Shown here: one piece after another, positions 1-7,032 of the stretch
Layout: every line of letters starts with the position of its first letter
Numbering within the stretch: the first letter of the stretch is position 1
Source: Nocardioidaceae bacterium
GTDB lineage: Bacteria; Actinomycetota; Actinomycetes; Propionibacteriales; Nocardioidaceae
Direction: 5' to 3'
DNA length: 8,878 bases
Assembly (NCBI GenBank): GCA_013696065.1
Contig: JACCZJ010000214.1
Coordinates: 1-8,878 of the forward strand
Position numbers and translations under genes: made by a program
The notes under the pieces: model-generated
The model's input: only the letters and a program-made list of their open reading frames with translations
Told to the model about the DNA's origin: nothing
Database searches by the model: none

Positions 1-332
1 GCCTGCTGTTGAGCGAGGCCGGGCAAGAGCACGTGCAGACGTTTGTGGACAGACGCCTGGGCCCGGTCCAGCGGTATGACGCCATTCGAGGTACCGCGCT
101 GCTGGAAACTCTTGAAGTCTTCTTCGCCAGTGAGGCGAACGTCGCCGCTGCCGCCGAACGACTCTTCATCCACGTCAACACGATGTACCAACGCCTCGAC
201 AGGTTGGAGAAGCTCTTGGGCGACGGCTGGCGCACTGGCGACCGCGCTTTGGAGCTCCGCCTCGCGATCCGGCTACAACAGCTACTTGCCGGTAGTGTGA
301 GAAAATCTATATCTCCACCGACAACTCAGTAG
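1..332 (+). CDS. PucR-family transcriptional regulator, C-terminal fragment (5' end outside window)
   Basis: This is the last ~110 residues of a PucR/CdaR-type regulator; the reading frame is open from base 3, so the gene starts upstream. The pattern is the classic C-terminal end of the family: an L-L-L-S-E-A-G stretch, then LGPVQRYD, a LLETLEVFF helix, and the helix-turn-helix core AAAAERLFIHVNTMYQRLDR followed by LEKLLG. The core corresponds to the family consensus aA..L.vH.NT..yRL.ri..l.G. The sensory N-terminal part is not visible, so the ligand cannot be judged. PucR relatives commonly control purine, ureide, amine or aromatic catabolic genes beside them, and this gene points into the ligase/transporter/amidase operon with a 39-bp gap. 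It is therefore the probable local regulator (inference). The last ~15 residues (after LLAGS) are a non-conserved tail. The family call is firm; the regulatory target is inferred. Confidence 0.88.
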   Translation, partial: LLLSEAGQEHVQTFVDRRLGPVQRYDAIRGTALLETLEVFFASEANVAAAAERLFIHVNTMYQRLDRLEKLLGDGWRTGDRALELRLAIRLQQLLAGSVRKSISPPTTQ

Positions 333-339
333 ATCTTCA

Positions 340-358
340 CGTGGTGGGGATCACCGCG
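340..358. promoter_or_regulatory. Imperfect dyad between regulator and ligase, possible operator
   Basis: CGTGGTG (340-346) and CACCGCG (352-358) form an inverted repeat with 6 of 7 matching positions around a 5-bp spacer. It lies in the 39-bp gap between the regulator stop and the ligase start. As DNA it could be a binding site for the PucR-type protein; as RNA, a small hairpin (with a G-U pair). It has no T-run, so it is not a typical intrinsic terminator. A TATAGC sequence at 363-368 looks like a -10 element, but I see no convincing -35 at normal spacing. The function is inferred. Confidence 0.25.
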
Positions 359-371
359 CGGGTATAGCGTC

Positions 372-2081
372 GTGCAGGTGAGCGTGAGGGCAAGCACGGA
401 CGACTTCGAGATCCCTTGGGCGAACTTTGCCCAGTTCTTCCTTGCCCGGACCGACGATAACTCCCGATTCTTTACCGAGCTCGACCACTCTGCCGCCACC
501 CGCGAGGATTGGACTGTCGCGGAGTGGCGTGATCGAGTATTGGAAACCGCTCGATGGCTCGAGACTCGCGGCGTGCACGAAGGGGGCGCAGTCGCGACTC
601 TAGCGGGCAATACTGCCGACGCACTGCTCGTCGCGTACGCCGCTTGGTTTCTGGGTGCATGCTGTGTGCCTCTAAACCCGAGCGATGGCATAGATCGACA
701 CGCCTACATTTTGCAGGACTCTGGTGCGACGCTCCTCGTCCACCGAGACCCCGCCAATCCTCTTCTGCGCGCTCTCGACCGGTCGAGCGGCATCCAGTCA
801 GTAACTACTGCGGAGCTGCGGAAAGTCGTCAACGGAGCTGCCGGTGCGTCCAACGGGTCGGGTGCACACGGTGGACTCGACGTAGCAGCTCTCAGGGTCT
901 ACACGAGCGGTACAACCGGCCAGCCCAAGGGAGTCGTGCTGTCCGCCCGGAATCTCCTCACCGACTGCGATGGGCTCCGGCTGGCCCTCGACTGGCCGCC
1001 GGATACGCGCATTATTACCGTCCTCCCCATTTATCACGTGAACGGCCTCGTCATCAGCAGTCTTCTGCCTTGGTACGCCGGGTACTCCACTGTGCTGTGT
1101 GACCGCTTTCGCAGCGAGCGTTTCTGGACTGACGTGAGTCTTGAAGGCGCCACCGTTTGCAGCATGGTTCCATCATTGCTCGAGTTTCTGCTCAACACCG
1201 CAGGTTTCGCCCCAGACAACTTCCGTGAGCTCCTGTGCGGCGCTGGTCCATTGCTGACAGACACTGCGGTGGACTTTGAGGAACGATTCGGTGTACCGGT
1301 CAGACACCTATATGGGCTCTCTGAGACCACCGCGGTGGTTACCCTCACTCCGCGGATGAGGGAGGAGGAACGTCGCCGCTGGCATCGTGCATATGGGTCG
1401 CCCAGTATCGGTCCAGCCTTGCCTCACGCTGAGGTCAGCGTCCATGACGGCAACGGGATCGCGGTCGATGCTGGGGAGCGGGGCGAACTTGTTGTTCGGG
1501 GGTCGATCGTGATGCAGGGATACGCCGGCATGATGGAGGCGACCGCCGACGCGTTCCGAAGTGGATGGTTCCACAGTGGCGATGAGGGATTCTGGGTCCA
1601 GGAAAACGAGATGCCACCCTTCTTCTTCATCACCGGACGAATGAAGGAGCTGATCATTCGTGGCGGATCCAACATTTCGCCGCTCGAGGTGGACGCCGTA
1701 CTGCGTAGCCATCCCTCGGTGGACTTCGGCCTCGCCGTGCCGTTCGAAAACCGGTTCTACGGCGAAGAGATCGCCGCTTACGTCGTTACGAACTCCCCCG
1801 TCTCCGACGAAGAGATTTTGGCACATTGCGCTCGCTATCTCGATTACGCACGACAGCCCAAAGTCGTGATTCAGGGTGATGATGTTCCCTTCACCGCTAC
1901 TGGCAAAGCCAAGCGGCTCGAGTTGAAACGGCGACTGGCGCCAGTGCTTGAGGCCTACAGAGACCATCAGTTCCGGCGATCGGCCTCGGCATCCGGCCGA
2001 TATGACACAGATTCTCCTGCGGACGCAGTGGGAGAGACCCCGCCGCAAAGCACCATCCACCATGAAAGGGAAGAAGCATGA
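372..2081 (+). CDS. AMP-forming acyl-CoA ligase (ANL superfamily), substrate unknown
   Basis: This 569-residue cytosolic enzyme should activate a carboxylic acid with ATP and load it onto CoA. All diagnostic ANL motifs are intact: the phosphate loop YTSGTTGQPKG (177-187), YGLSETT (314-320), GWFHSGDEG with ribose-binding Asp404 (398-406), the hinge GRMKELIIRGG (from 422, Arg423), and the catalytic C-terminal lysine Lys512 in TATGKAKR. The hinge continues with ISPLEVDAVL and YGEEIAAYV, as in small-acid and fatty acyl-CoA ligases. About 45 residues after the last motif are Ser/Pro/Glu-rich and look non-catalytic. The start is uncertain: GTG codons at 372, 378 and 384 are in frame and none has a strong ribosome binding site. 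The stop overlaps the next ATG (ATGA), implying translational coupling with the transporter binding protein. It probably activates a carboxylate made from the imported compound (inference); the acid cannot be predicted. Confidence 0.9.
   Translation: MQVSVRASTDDFEIPWANFAQFFLARTDDNSRFFTELDHSAATREDWTVAEWRDRVLETARWLETRGVHEGGAVATLAGNTADALLVAYAAWFLGACCVPLNPSDGIDRHAYILQDSGATLLVHRDPANPLLRALDRSSGIQSVTTAELRKVVNGAAGASNGSGAHGGLDVAALRVYTSGTTGQPKGVVLSARNLLTDCDGLRLALDWPPDTRIITVLPIYHVNGLVISSLLPWYAGYSTVLCDRFRSERFWTDVSLEGATVCSMVPSLLEFLLNTAGFAPDNFRELLCGAGPLLTDTAVDFEERFGVPVRHLYGLSETTAVVTLTPRMREEERRRWHRAYGSPSIGPALPHAEVSVHDGNGIAVDAGERGELVVRGSIVMQGYAGMMEATADAFRSGWFHSGDEGFWVQENEMPPFFFITGRMKELIIRGGSNISPLEVDAVLRSHPSVDFGLAVPFENRFYGEEIAAYVVTNSPVSDEEILAHCARYLDYARQPKVVIQGDDVPFTATGKAKRLELKRRLAPVLEAYRDHQFRRSASASGRYDTDSPADAVGETPPQSTIHHEREEA
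2064..2073 (+). promoter_or_regulatory. Ribosome binding site for the substrate-binding protein
   Basis: The purine-rich run GAAAGGGAAG lies 4-7 bases before the ATG at 2078, inside the end of the ligase gene. It supports the ATGA-coupled start over the internal Met12 (2111), which has no comparable site. Confidence 0.5.
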
Positions 2082-3337
2082 CGACATTAGTGAAGCCCGC
2101 CCCCCGCAGAATGCGCCGGCGAGCGTACTCAGGACTGGGGGCGACGCTGCTACTGCTCGCCACGGCTTGCGGTGGCGGCGATGGCGCCGGTGACGACGGC
2201 GACGGGCCAATCAAGGTGGGAAGCATCTTGGACGAAACCGGACCGCTAAACATTTACGGTACAGCTATGGCAGATGCCACCGACTTGGCAATCAAGGACA
2301 TCAACGAAAACGGCGGGGTCCTCGGACGTCAGCTTGAACTTGTCTCCTACGACGCTCAGTCAGACAACGCCAAGTACACCCAGTACGCGAATCAGGCCGC
2401 ACAACGCGACCAGGTGGCCGTCTTGATGGGCGGAATCACAAGCGCTTCCCGCGAGGCGATCCGCCCTGTCGCAGCAAGATCAGAGACGCTCTACTTCTAC
2501 AACGAGCAGTACGAAGGCGGAGTCTGCGACAAAAACACCTTCAACACCGGCGTGGTGCCCTCACAGCAGTTGGCGGCTCTCATCCCCTACGCGGTTGAGA
2601 ACTTCGGCAAGAACCTCTACGTGATCGCCGCGGACTACAACTACGGTCAGATCTCGGCTTCATGGGTGGAGAAGTACGCCGAAGAAGCGGGCGGGTCTGT
2701 GGTGGAGTCGGAGTTCATTCCACTGGAGAGTTCCGATTTCGGATCTGTGATCAACAGTCTGCAGGCCGCCAAGCCCGATGTCGTCGTGTCGCTTCTCGTA
2801 GGCGGCAACCACATCGCATTCTATCGGCAGTTCGCATCAGCTGGCCTCGATCAGTCGATGAAGATCGTCTCGCCGACGTTTGGACTCGGCAACGAACAGG
2901 TGGTGCTATCGGACGAGGCAGTGGGGATCACAGGGGCGTTCCCCTACTTCCAGGAGATCGAGTCAGAGCCCAACACGCAGTTTCTCGACATGTGGCACAC
3001 GGAATACGGTGACGACTACCCGTATGTAACCGACTCTGCGGCGACAGTTTGGAACGGGTGGCACCTCTGGGCTGAAGCTGTGAACGCCGCTGGGTCCCTC
3101 GACCGGGACGCCGTCATCGAGGAGCTTGAATCCGGAGTCAGCTTCGACGGTCCGAGTGGCACGGTGACTCTCGACGGGCCGTCTCATCACGTTGTCCAAA
3201 ACATCGCGATTGGCGAGGCTAATGGCCAAAAGGGCTTCGAGGTTCTGTCGACCGAAGAAAGTGTCCCCCCAGCATTCGAACAGGAAGTGTGCGACCTCGT
3301 CTCCGAGCCCGACACCAACGAGCAGTTCCTCCCGTAG
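2078..3337 (+). CDS. ABC transporter substrate-binding lipoprotein, urea/short-chain amide (UrtA/FmdD/AmiC) type
   Basis: This 419-residue extracellular ligand receptor belongs to the Peripla_BP_5/6 fold. The N-terminus is basic (RRMRRR), followed by a hydrophobic stretch and a lipobox ATAC with Cys31 as the lipid-anchored residue. A Gly/Asp-rich spacer (32-43) then leads into the mature domain, which starts at about IKVGSILDETGPLNIYG. The central part carries features I associate with UrtA and AmiC/FmdD rather than amino acid receptors: FYNEQYEGGVCDKNTFNTG, PSQQLAALIPY, YVIAADYNYG and FIPLESSDFGSVI, followed by KPDVVVSLLVGGNHIAFYRQ. These align by eye with the UrtA patterns EGgeCsknvfytG, vGsDYvfP, yvPLghtdfs and aFykq. 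The likely ligand is therefore urea, a ureide or a short amide, not leucine (inference). Tandem stops TAG-TGA end the gene. It is the first transporter gene, coupled to the ligase. Confidence 0.9.
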   Translation: MTTLVKPAPRRMRRRAYSGLGATLLLLATACGGGDGAGDDGDGPIKVGSILDETGPLNIYGTAMADATDLAIKDINENGGVLGRQLELVSYDAQSDNAKYTQYANQAAQRDQVAVLMGGITSASREAIRPVAARSETLYFYNEQYEGGVCDKNTFNTGVVPSQQLAALIPYAVENFGKNLYVIAADYNYGQISASWVEKYAEEAGGSVVESEFIPLESSDFGSVINSLQAAKPDVVVSLLVGGNHIAFYRQFASAGLDQSMKIVSPTFGLGNEQVVLSDEAVGITGAFPYFQEIESEPNTQFLDMWHTEYGDDYPYVTDSAATVWNGWHLWAEAVNAAGSLDRDAVIEELESGVSFDGPSGTVTLDGPSHHVVQNIAIGEANGQKGFEVLSTEESVPPAFEQEVCDLVSEPDTNEQFLP

Positions 3338-3357
3338 TGAGAGCTATCCGAGGCCCC

Positions 3358-3363
3358 GAGGGA
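3358..3363 (+). promoter_or_regulatory. Ribosome binding site for the LivH/UrtB-type permease
   Basis: GAGGGA lies 7 bases before the ATG at 3371, in the 33-bp gap after the binding-protein gene. This is the only non-overlapping junction within the transporter genes, and I see no terminator in it. Confidence 0.5.
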
Positions 3364-3370
3364 CGCAGAC

Positions 3371-4237
3371 ATGCAACTTGATGAACTGATCAACCTGGCG
3401 ATCTCGCTATTGACCACAGTGTCGATACTGGTGATCATCTCCATCGGTCTCGCCGTCATTTTCGGAATGATGGGCGTCATCAATCTGGCGCACGGTGAGT
3501 TCCTCATGCTCGGTGCTTTCTTCACCTTGAGTGGGCACCGGGCGGGCCTCAACATCTGGGTAGCTATGGTTGTCGCTGCACTGGGCGTTGGTGTCGTGGG
3601 GCTAGTGGTCGAGCGCTTGCTGATCCAGTTTCTCTACGGGCGACTCGCCGCAACCATGCTGGCCACGTGGGGTTTGAGCCTGATTTTGGTCCAAGCCGTG
3701 GTGCTGATTTATGGCCCGGCCACCCAGGGGATTCCCACGCCCCTTGGAAGTACAAGGGTCGGGGACTACTCGGTCTCGCAATACAACATGGTGCTCATTG
3801 CGGTGGCTGTAGCGCTTTTGGGGCTGGTGTATGTCGTCTTCACCCGGACGCGATATGGAACCACGGCTCGCGCAGCAACTCAGCTGCCGACGATGGCGGC
3901 TGCGGTGGGCATCAATGCAAAGGTGACCAACATGTTCACCTTTGCCTTCGGTGCGGTGCTCGCCGGTGCGGCCGGAGCTCTCCTCGCTCCGGTGGCTGGC
4001 GTAGTGCCGGGGATGGGGCAAGCCTACGTCGGTCGCGCCTTCATGACTGTGGTGGTGGGTGGCCCTGGTGTCCTGACGGGGACCGCATCGTCGGCCACCT
4101 TGCTGGGCACCGTGGACTCGGTCGTCTCCAACGCCACCACCTCGTTTCTAGGCGTGGCAGCCTTGCTCGTGGTCGCAATCGTGCTGCTTCGCGTTCTCCC
4201 CACGGGCATCTCTGGAAGAACCGGCAGGCAGTTATGA
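3371..4237 (+). CDS. ABC transporter permease, LivH/UrtB type
   Basis: This 288-residue polytopic membrane protein forms one half of the transport channel. It is hydrophobic throughout, with about eight predicted membrane segments. Family motifs: the early INLAHGEFLMLGAF segment, TMLATWGLSLIL, the cytoplasmic coupling region RYGTTARAATQLPTMAAAVGI followed by TNMFTFAFGAVLAGAAGALL, and GRAFMTVVVGGPGVLTGT near the C-terminus. The last motif resembles UrtB (a V-GG-G-L-GT pattern) as well as LivH. Length is normal for the family. The start at 3371 has a good ribosome binding site. The stop overlaps the start of the next gene (ATGA at 4234). It should pair with the permease half of the following fused protein. 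Confidence 0.92.
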   Translation: MQLDELINLAISLLTTVSILVIISIGLAVIFGMMGVINLAHGEFLMLGAFFTLSGHRAGLNIWVAMVVAALGVGVVGLVVERLLIQFLYGRLAATMLATWGLSLILVQAVVLIYGPATQGIPTPLGSTRVGDYSVSQYNMVLIAVAVALLGLVYVVFTRTRYGTTARAATQLPTMAAAVGINAKVTNMFTFAFGAVLAGAAGALLAPVAGVVPGMGQAYVGRAFMTVVVGGPGVLTGTASSATLLGTVDSVVSNATTSFLGVAALLVVAIVLLRVLPTGISGRTGRQL

Positions 4238-6102
4238 CTGGCGCTCAGACAATGCAACGGCAATCACGTGGGCGACGCCTCGCCGACCGCCTCCCCCGCG
4301 AAGTGGCCTACTTCATCGCGATTGCGCTGGGTGCCTTGGTGCTGTCGCAGGTGATACCTGACTTCCGTGCGTACGAGTGGTCTCTGTGGGCGGTCTACGG
4401 CATCCTCGCGCTCAGTTTCACGTTCGTGTGGGGACACGCGGGGATATTCAGCTTCGGACAGGCGGCGTTTTTCGGCATCGGCGCTTACGCGTACGGCGTC
4501 GCTGGTATCAATCTCTCCCCTACGACCGGGGAGACGCTGAGTGCTTTGCTGATAGGCGCAGCCGTGGCGGCCGCGGCGGCGGGACTGCTCGGGTACTTCA
4601 TCTTCTACGGCAACGTCGGTGATGTCTACGTCGCCATCATCACCCTTGCTGTGACTCTTGTACTGCTCACCTTCATGTCGAGCACAGCCGATCCGAAGTA
4701 CCGCGTTGGCGACGCACCACTGGGGGGATACAACGGCATGGCGGGTATTCCGCCGATCATGTACGGGTCTGGGGTAGCGCTGGACACCGCCGAGATGCTG
4801 ATCTTCTGTGTCGCTGCTGCCGCGGGTATCGCGCTCAGCGTGAGGATTCTGTTGCGTCGACCCTTCGGACGCATCCTGGCCGGCGTGCGTGAGAACGAAC
4901 TGCGCACTCAACTCTTAGGATACGACGTCCGGCGCTACAAGCTTCTTGCGTTCTCACTCGCGGGTGCCATAGCCGGCTTCGCAGGGGGCCTGTATGCGGC
5001 TTGGGGCATGTTCATCAACCCCTCAGTGTTTAGTCTGCAGCAAGCCGCGATGGTGGCCATCTGGGTACTCGTGGGCGGGAAGGACTCCCTGCTCGGCGCC
5101 TTCGCCGGAGTGGCCATCGTCCAAGGGCTCTCATCAGCCCTTGGCGGCTCTGGCGGGTCCTGGACCCCGATCGTCCTGGGAGTCGTTCTCATCGGCGTTG
5201 TCTTGTTGCTCCCGAAGGGGGTGGTCCCCTCGATAGCAGATGCGGTATCGCGTGTGATGCGAAGAAAGAAGCCACAGCAGGTGCCGACGACGGTGCTGGA
5301 AGCCGGCCAAGAGCAGCGCAGCGACATAGACCTCGAGGGCATGCTGACAGCTCGTACAGGACGCGTTGCCGCTCAGAGCATTCGCGGAGAAAACCTGACG
5401 AAGCGCTTCGGTGGAGTTCATGCGCTGAACGGCGTCGACATCGACGTCCCGGACGGCACGGTTCGAGCTCTCATCGGACCCAATGGCGCCGGCAAGAGCA
5501 CCTGCTTCAACCTGCTCGTTGGTCGGTATGCACCGACCAGCGGCCGCGTCTACCTTGGGGACGACGACATCACCAAGCTGCGATCGGATACGAGGGCGCG
5601 GCGGGGCTTGGGGATCAAGATGCAGGTGCCCAGTTACTACCACGACCTGTCTGTCGACGAAAACATGTGGCTCGCGAGCTACGCAGCCGTACCGAATGTC
5701 AAGGGCGCCGATGAACAAGCCGCTCGAGCGCTGCGGTGGATTGGGATGCAGGAGAGAGCCGCGCTTCCAGCGAGTGCCTTGTCCCACGGAGAACACCAGT
5801 GGTTGGAGATCGGCATGGTAGTCGCTGGATCCCCGTCAGTCATGTTGCTCGACGAGCCGACGGCCGGCATGAGCCGCGACGAAACGCATCACACGGTAGC
5901 GATGATCAACGCCGTGAGCCGATACTCCACGGTCGTGGTCGTGGAACACGACATGGAGTTTCTCCGAGATCTAGACGCGCCAGTCACGATGTTTCACCAG
6001 GGACTCGTCTTCGCAAGCGGGAGCATCGAGGAGCTTCGCCAAGATGAGCGAGTTCTGGACACGTACCTCGGTAGGGGAGTTTCCGCCGATGTTGCAGGTT
6101 GA
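4234..6102 (+). CDS. Fused ABC permease-ATPase (LivM/UrtC-type permease joined to LivG/UrtD-type ATPase)
   Basis: This 622-residue protein combines two subunits usually encoded separately. Residues ~1-345 are a LivM/UrtC permease: SLWAVYGILALSFTFVWG, then GHAGIFSFGQAAFFGIGAYA, the coupling region GRILAGVRENELRTQLLGYD followed by KLLAFSLAGAIAGFAGGLYA, and a C-terminal VLVGGKDSLLGAFAG. A charged linker (~345-381, starting RRKK) leads to an ATPase domain (~382-622). That domain has Walker A GPNGAGKST (415-423), signature LSHGEHQW (516-523), Walker B VMLLDE (536-541) and switch His572 in VVVVEHDMEFL. An LSHG...QWLEIGM signature and the EHDMEF-to-YLG ending are typical of UrtD. The frame stays open upstream to 3667, but that part lies within the permease gene in another frame; the ATG at 4234, overlapping the upstream stop (ATGA), is the family-consistent start. 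The 3' end overlaps the next gene by 14 bp. Both domains look intact, so it is a fusion rather than a pseudogene. Confidence 0.92.
   Translation: MTGAQTMQRQSRGRRLADRLPREVAYFIAIALGALVLSQVIPDFRAYEWSLWAVYGILALSFTFVWGHAGIFSFGQAAFFGIGAYAYGVAGINLSPTTGETLSALLIGAAVAAAAAGLLGYFIFYGNVGDVYVAIITLAVTLVLLTFMSSTADPKYRVGDAPLGGYNGMAGIPPIMYGSGVALDTAEMLIFCVAAAAGIALSVRILLRRPFGRILAGVRENELRTQLLGYDVRRYKLLAFSLAGAIAGFAGGLYAAWGMFINPSVFSLQQAAMVAIWVLVGGKDSLLGAFAGVAIVQGLSSALGGSGGSWTPIVLGVVLIGVVLLLPKGVVPSIADAVSRVMRRKKPQQVPTTVLEAGQEQRSDIDLEGMLTARTGRVAAQSIRGENLTKRFGGVHALNGVDIDVPDGTVRALIGPNGAGKSTCFNLLVGRYAPTSGRVYLGDDDITKLRSDTRARRGLGIKMQVPSYYHDLSVDENMWLASYAAVPNVKGADEQAARALRWIGMQERAALPASALSHGEHQWLEIGMVVAGSPSVMLLDEPTAGMSRDETHHTVAMINAVSRYSTVVVVEHDMEFLRDLDAPVTMFHQGLVFASGSIEELRQDERVLDTYLGRGVSADVAG
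6073..6079 (+). promoter_or_regulatory. Ribosome binding site deciding the UrtE-type ATPase start
   Basis: AGGGGAG lies 9 bases before the ATG at 6089, within the 3' end of the fused permease-ATPase gene. It favours 6089 over the upstream in-frame ATG at 6044, which has a weaker-placed GAGGAG (6028-6033) 10 bases ahead. Confidence 0.5.
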
Positions 6103-6793
6103 GAATGTCACCGCTGGATACGGTGCTGGCGCGGTACTTACGGACTTGACGCTCACCGTGAATGGAGGGGATCGGGTCGCGATCTTGGGGCGAAACGGCG
6201 TCGGCAAGACGACACTATTACGGTGCATGATCGGTGAGATCTCTCCTCGAACAGGAGTCATCAAGCTCGGTGATCGCGACATCACTCGGGAGCCAGCCCA
6301 CCGACGAGCACGCATGGGTATCGCTTACGTGCCTCAGGGTCGAGACATATTCCCCGGTCTGAGCGTCATGGACAACCTCAAGGTCGCCGCTTACGGAGTC
6401 CGTCACAAGGCGTGGGCCGACGTGTTGACCGATGTGCTCGACGAGTTTCCGATTCTCCGCCAGAAGGCCAAGCTCGCTGGTGGAGGGCTAAGCGGAGGGC
6501 AGCAGCAGATCTTGGCCCTCGGCAGAGCCTTGATGACTCAGCCCAAGGTCTTGTTGCTGGACGAGCCTTCCGAGGGCATCCAGCCATCCATCGTCGACCA
6601 GATCGCTGATCACGTCCGGCGCATCAATGAACTGCGAGGAATCACCGTGGTACTGGTCGAGCAAAATCTCGAGTTTGCCACCAATATCGCCGAACACGCC
6701 TACCTGATGGACAAGGGCCAAATCGTTCGGGAACTGCCGGCCAAGGATGTGCTCACCGACCGAGATTTGCAACACGAATATCTGGGCGTATGA
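6089..6793 (+). CDS. ABC transporter ATPase, LivF/UrtE type
   Basis: This 234-residue cytosolic ATPase is the second nucleotide-binding subunit, expected to pair with the ATPase domain of the fused protein. Motifs in order: MLQVENVTAGYG start, Walker A GRNGVGKTT (34-42), Q-loop region VPQGRDIFPGLSVMDNL (from 81), signature LSGGQQQ (from 134), Walker B VLLLDEPSEGIQPS (from 154), and VLVEQNLEF with Gln192 at the switch position, as is usual in LivF. The DEPSEGIQPS form is typical of UrtE, where LivF proteins usually have DEPS.GLAP. An in-frame ATG at 6044 would add 15 residues (MSEFWTRTSVGEFPP) absent from the family, so 6089 is preferred. The gene overlaps its upstream neighbour by 14 bp, and its stop overlaps an in-frame ATG of the downstream small gene. 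Confidence 0.92.
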   Translation: MLQVENVTAGYGAGAVLTDLTLTVNGGDRVAILGRNGVGKTTLLRCMIGEISPRTGVIKLGDRDITREPAHRRARMGIAYVPQGRDIFPGLSVMDNLKVAAYGVRHKAWADVLTDVLDEFPILRQKAKLAGGGLSGGQQQILALGRALMTQPKVLLLDEPSEGIQPSIVDQIADHVRRINELRGITVVLVEQNLEFATNIAEHAYLMDKGQIVRELPAKDVLTDRDLQHEYLGV

Positions 6794-6804
6794 GCGTTTA
6801 CAAG

Positions 6805-6810
6805 AAGGAG
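6805..6810 (+). promoter_or_regulatory. Strong ribosome binding site deciding the start of the AtzG-like gene
   Basis: AAGGAG lies 6 bases before a GTG at 6817, an optimal arrangement. The alternative ATG at 6790 overlaps the ATPase stop but would place this sequence inside the coding region. It is the best Shine-Dalgarno match within the operon, which suggests the small protein and the amidase are translated well. Confidence 0.6.
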
Positions 6811-6816
6811 AGACAA

Positions 6817-7032
6817 GTGACCCAATCGGTAAGTGGAGACGAGGTCAAGACCATGGCTACGACGGCCGACCTCCCACTGACAGAGGATCGCAACGAACTC
6901 GTTGCTGCCCTCTTGTCGGCTTGGTTGCCTGCAGCCAATGAGCTGTCGCGGATGATGTCTGCTGCGGAATATGCGGACATCATGCCGATCACCGTGCTTG
7001 TGCATCCACAAACTGGCGAGACCCGGGAGTGA
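6817..7032 (+). CDS. Small AtzG-like (DUF4089-type) protein, probable amidase partner subunit
   Basis: This small protein of 71 residues (80 if the ATG at 6790 is used) sits directly before the amidase. After a polar N-terminus, its core runs LPLTEDRNELVAALLSAWLP, AANELSRMMSAAEYADIMPI, then VLVHPQTGE. That shape resembles AtzG/DUF4089 proteins: a short pl..e.r..v..~l helix, a second helix with A..l, then a P-containing tail. AtzG is a GatC-like chaperone subunit that binds and stabilises the AtzE amidase in cyanuric acid degradation; HpxX is a related small partner in ureide metabolism. The stop overlaps the amidase start (GTGA at 7029), fitting a two-subunit enzyme. It has no signal peptide or membrane segment, so it should be cytosolic. 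Identity rests on pattern and position, not on an alignment. Confidence 0.7.
   Translation: MTQSVSGDEVKTMATTADLPLTEDRNELVAALLSAWLPAANELSRMMSAAEYADIMPITVLVHPQTGETRE

Noticed and set aside
1308..2210. 300-codon reading frame on the - strand
   Set aside because: It is antisense to the ligase and the start of the receptor gene, both of which carry clear family motifs. Its own product has no recognisable motif and such long antisense frames are common in GC-rich DNA.
3667..4233. In-frame upstream extension of the fused permease-ATPase gene
   Set aside because: It lies within the LivH/UrtB-type permease gene in another frame, its translation is Gly/Arg/His-rich with no membrane segments, and the ATG at 4234 with an ATGA overlap gives a normal permease N-terminus.
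4264..4911. 215-codon reading frame on the - strand
   Set aside because: It is antisense to the permease half of the fusion. The product is rich in Arg, Gln, Asp and His, the expected reverse-strand reading of a hydrophobic membrane-protein gene.
5134..5796. 220-codon reading frame on the - strand
   Set aside because: It is antisense to the fused permease-ATPase, including its Walker A region, with no motif of its own.
6044..6088. Longer N-terminus for the UrtE-type ATPase
   Set aside because: The added residues have no family counterpart, and the ATG at 6089 has a better-placed ribosome binding site and a standard start (MLQVENVTAGYG).
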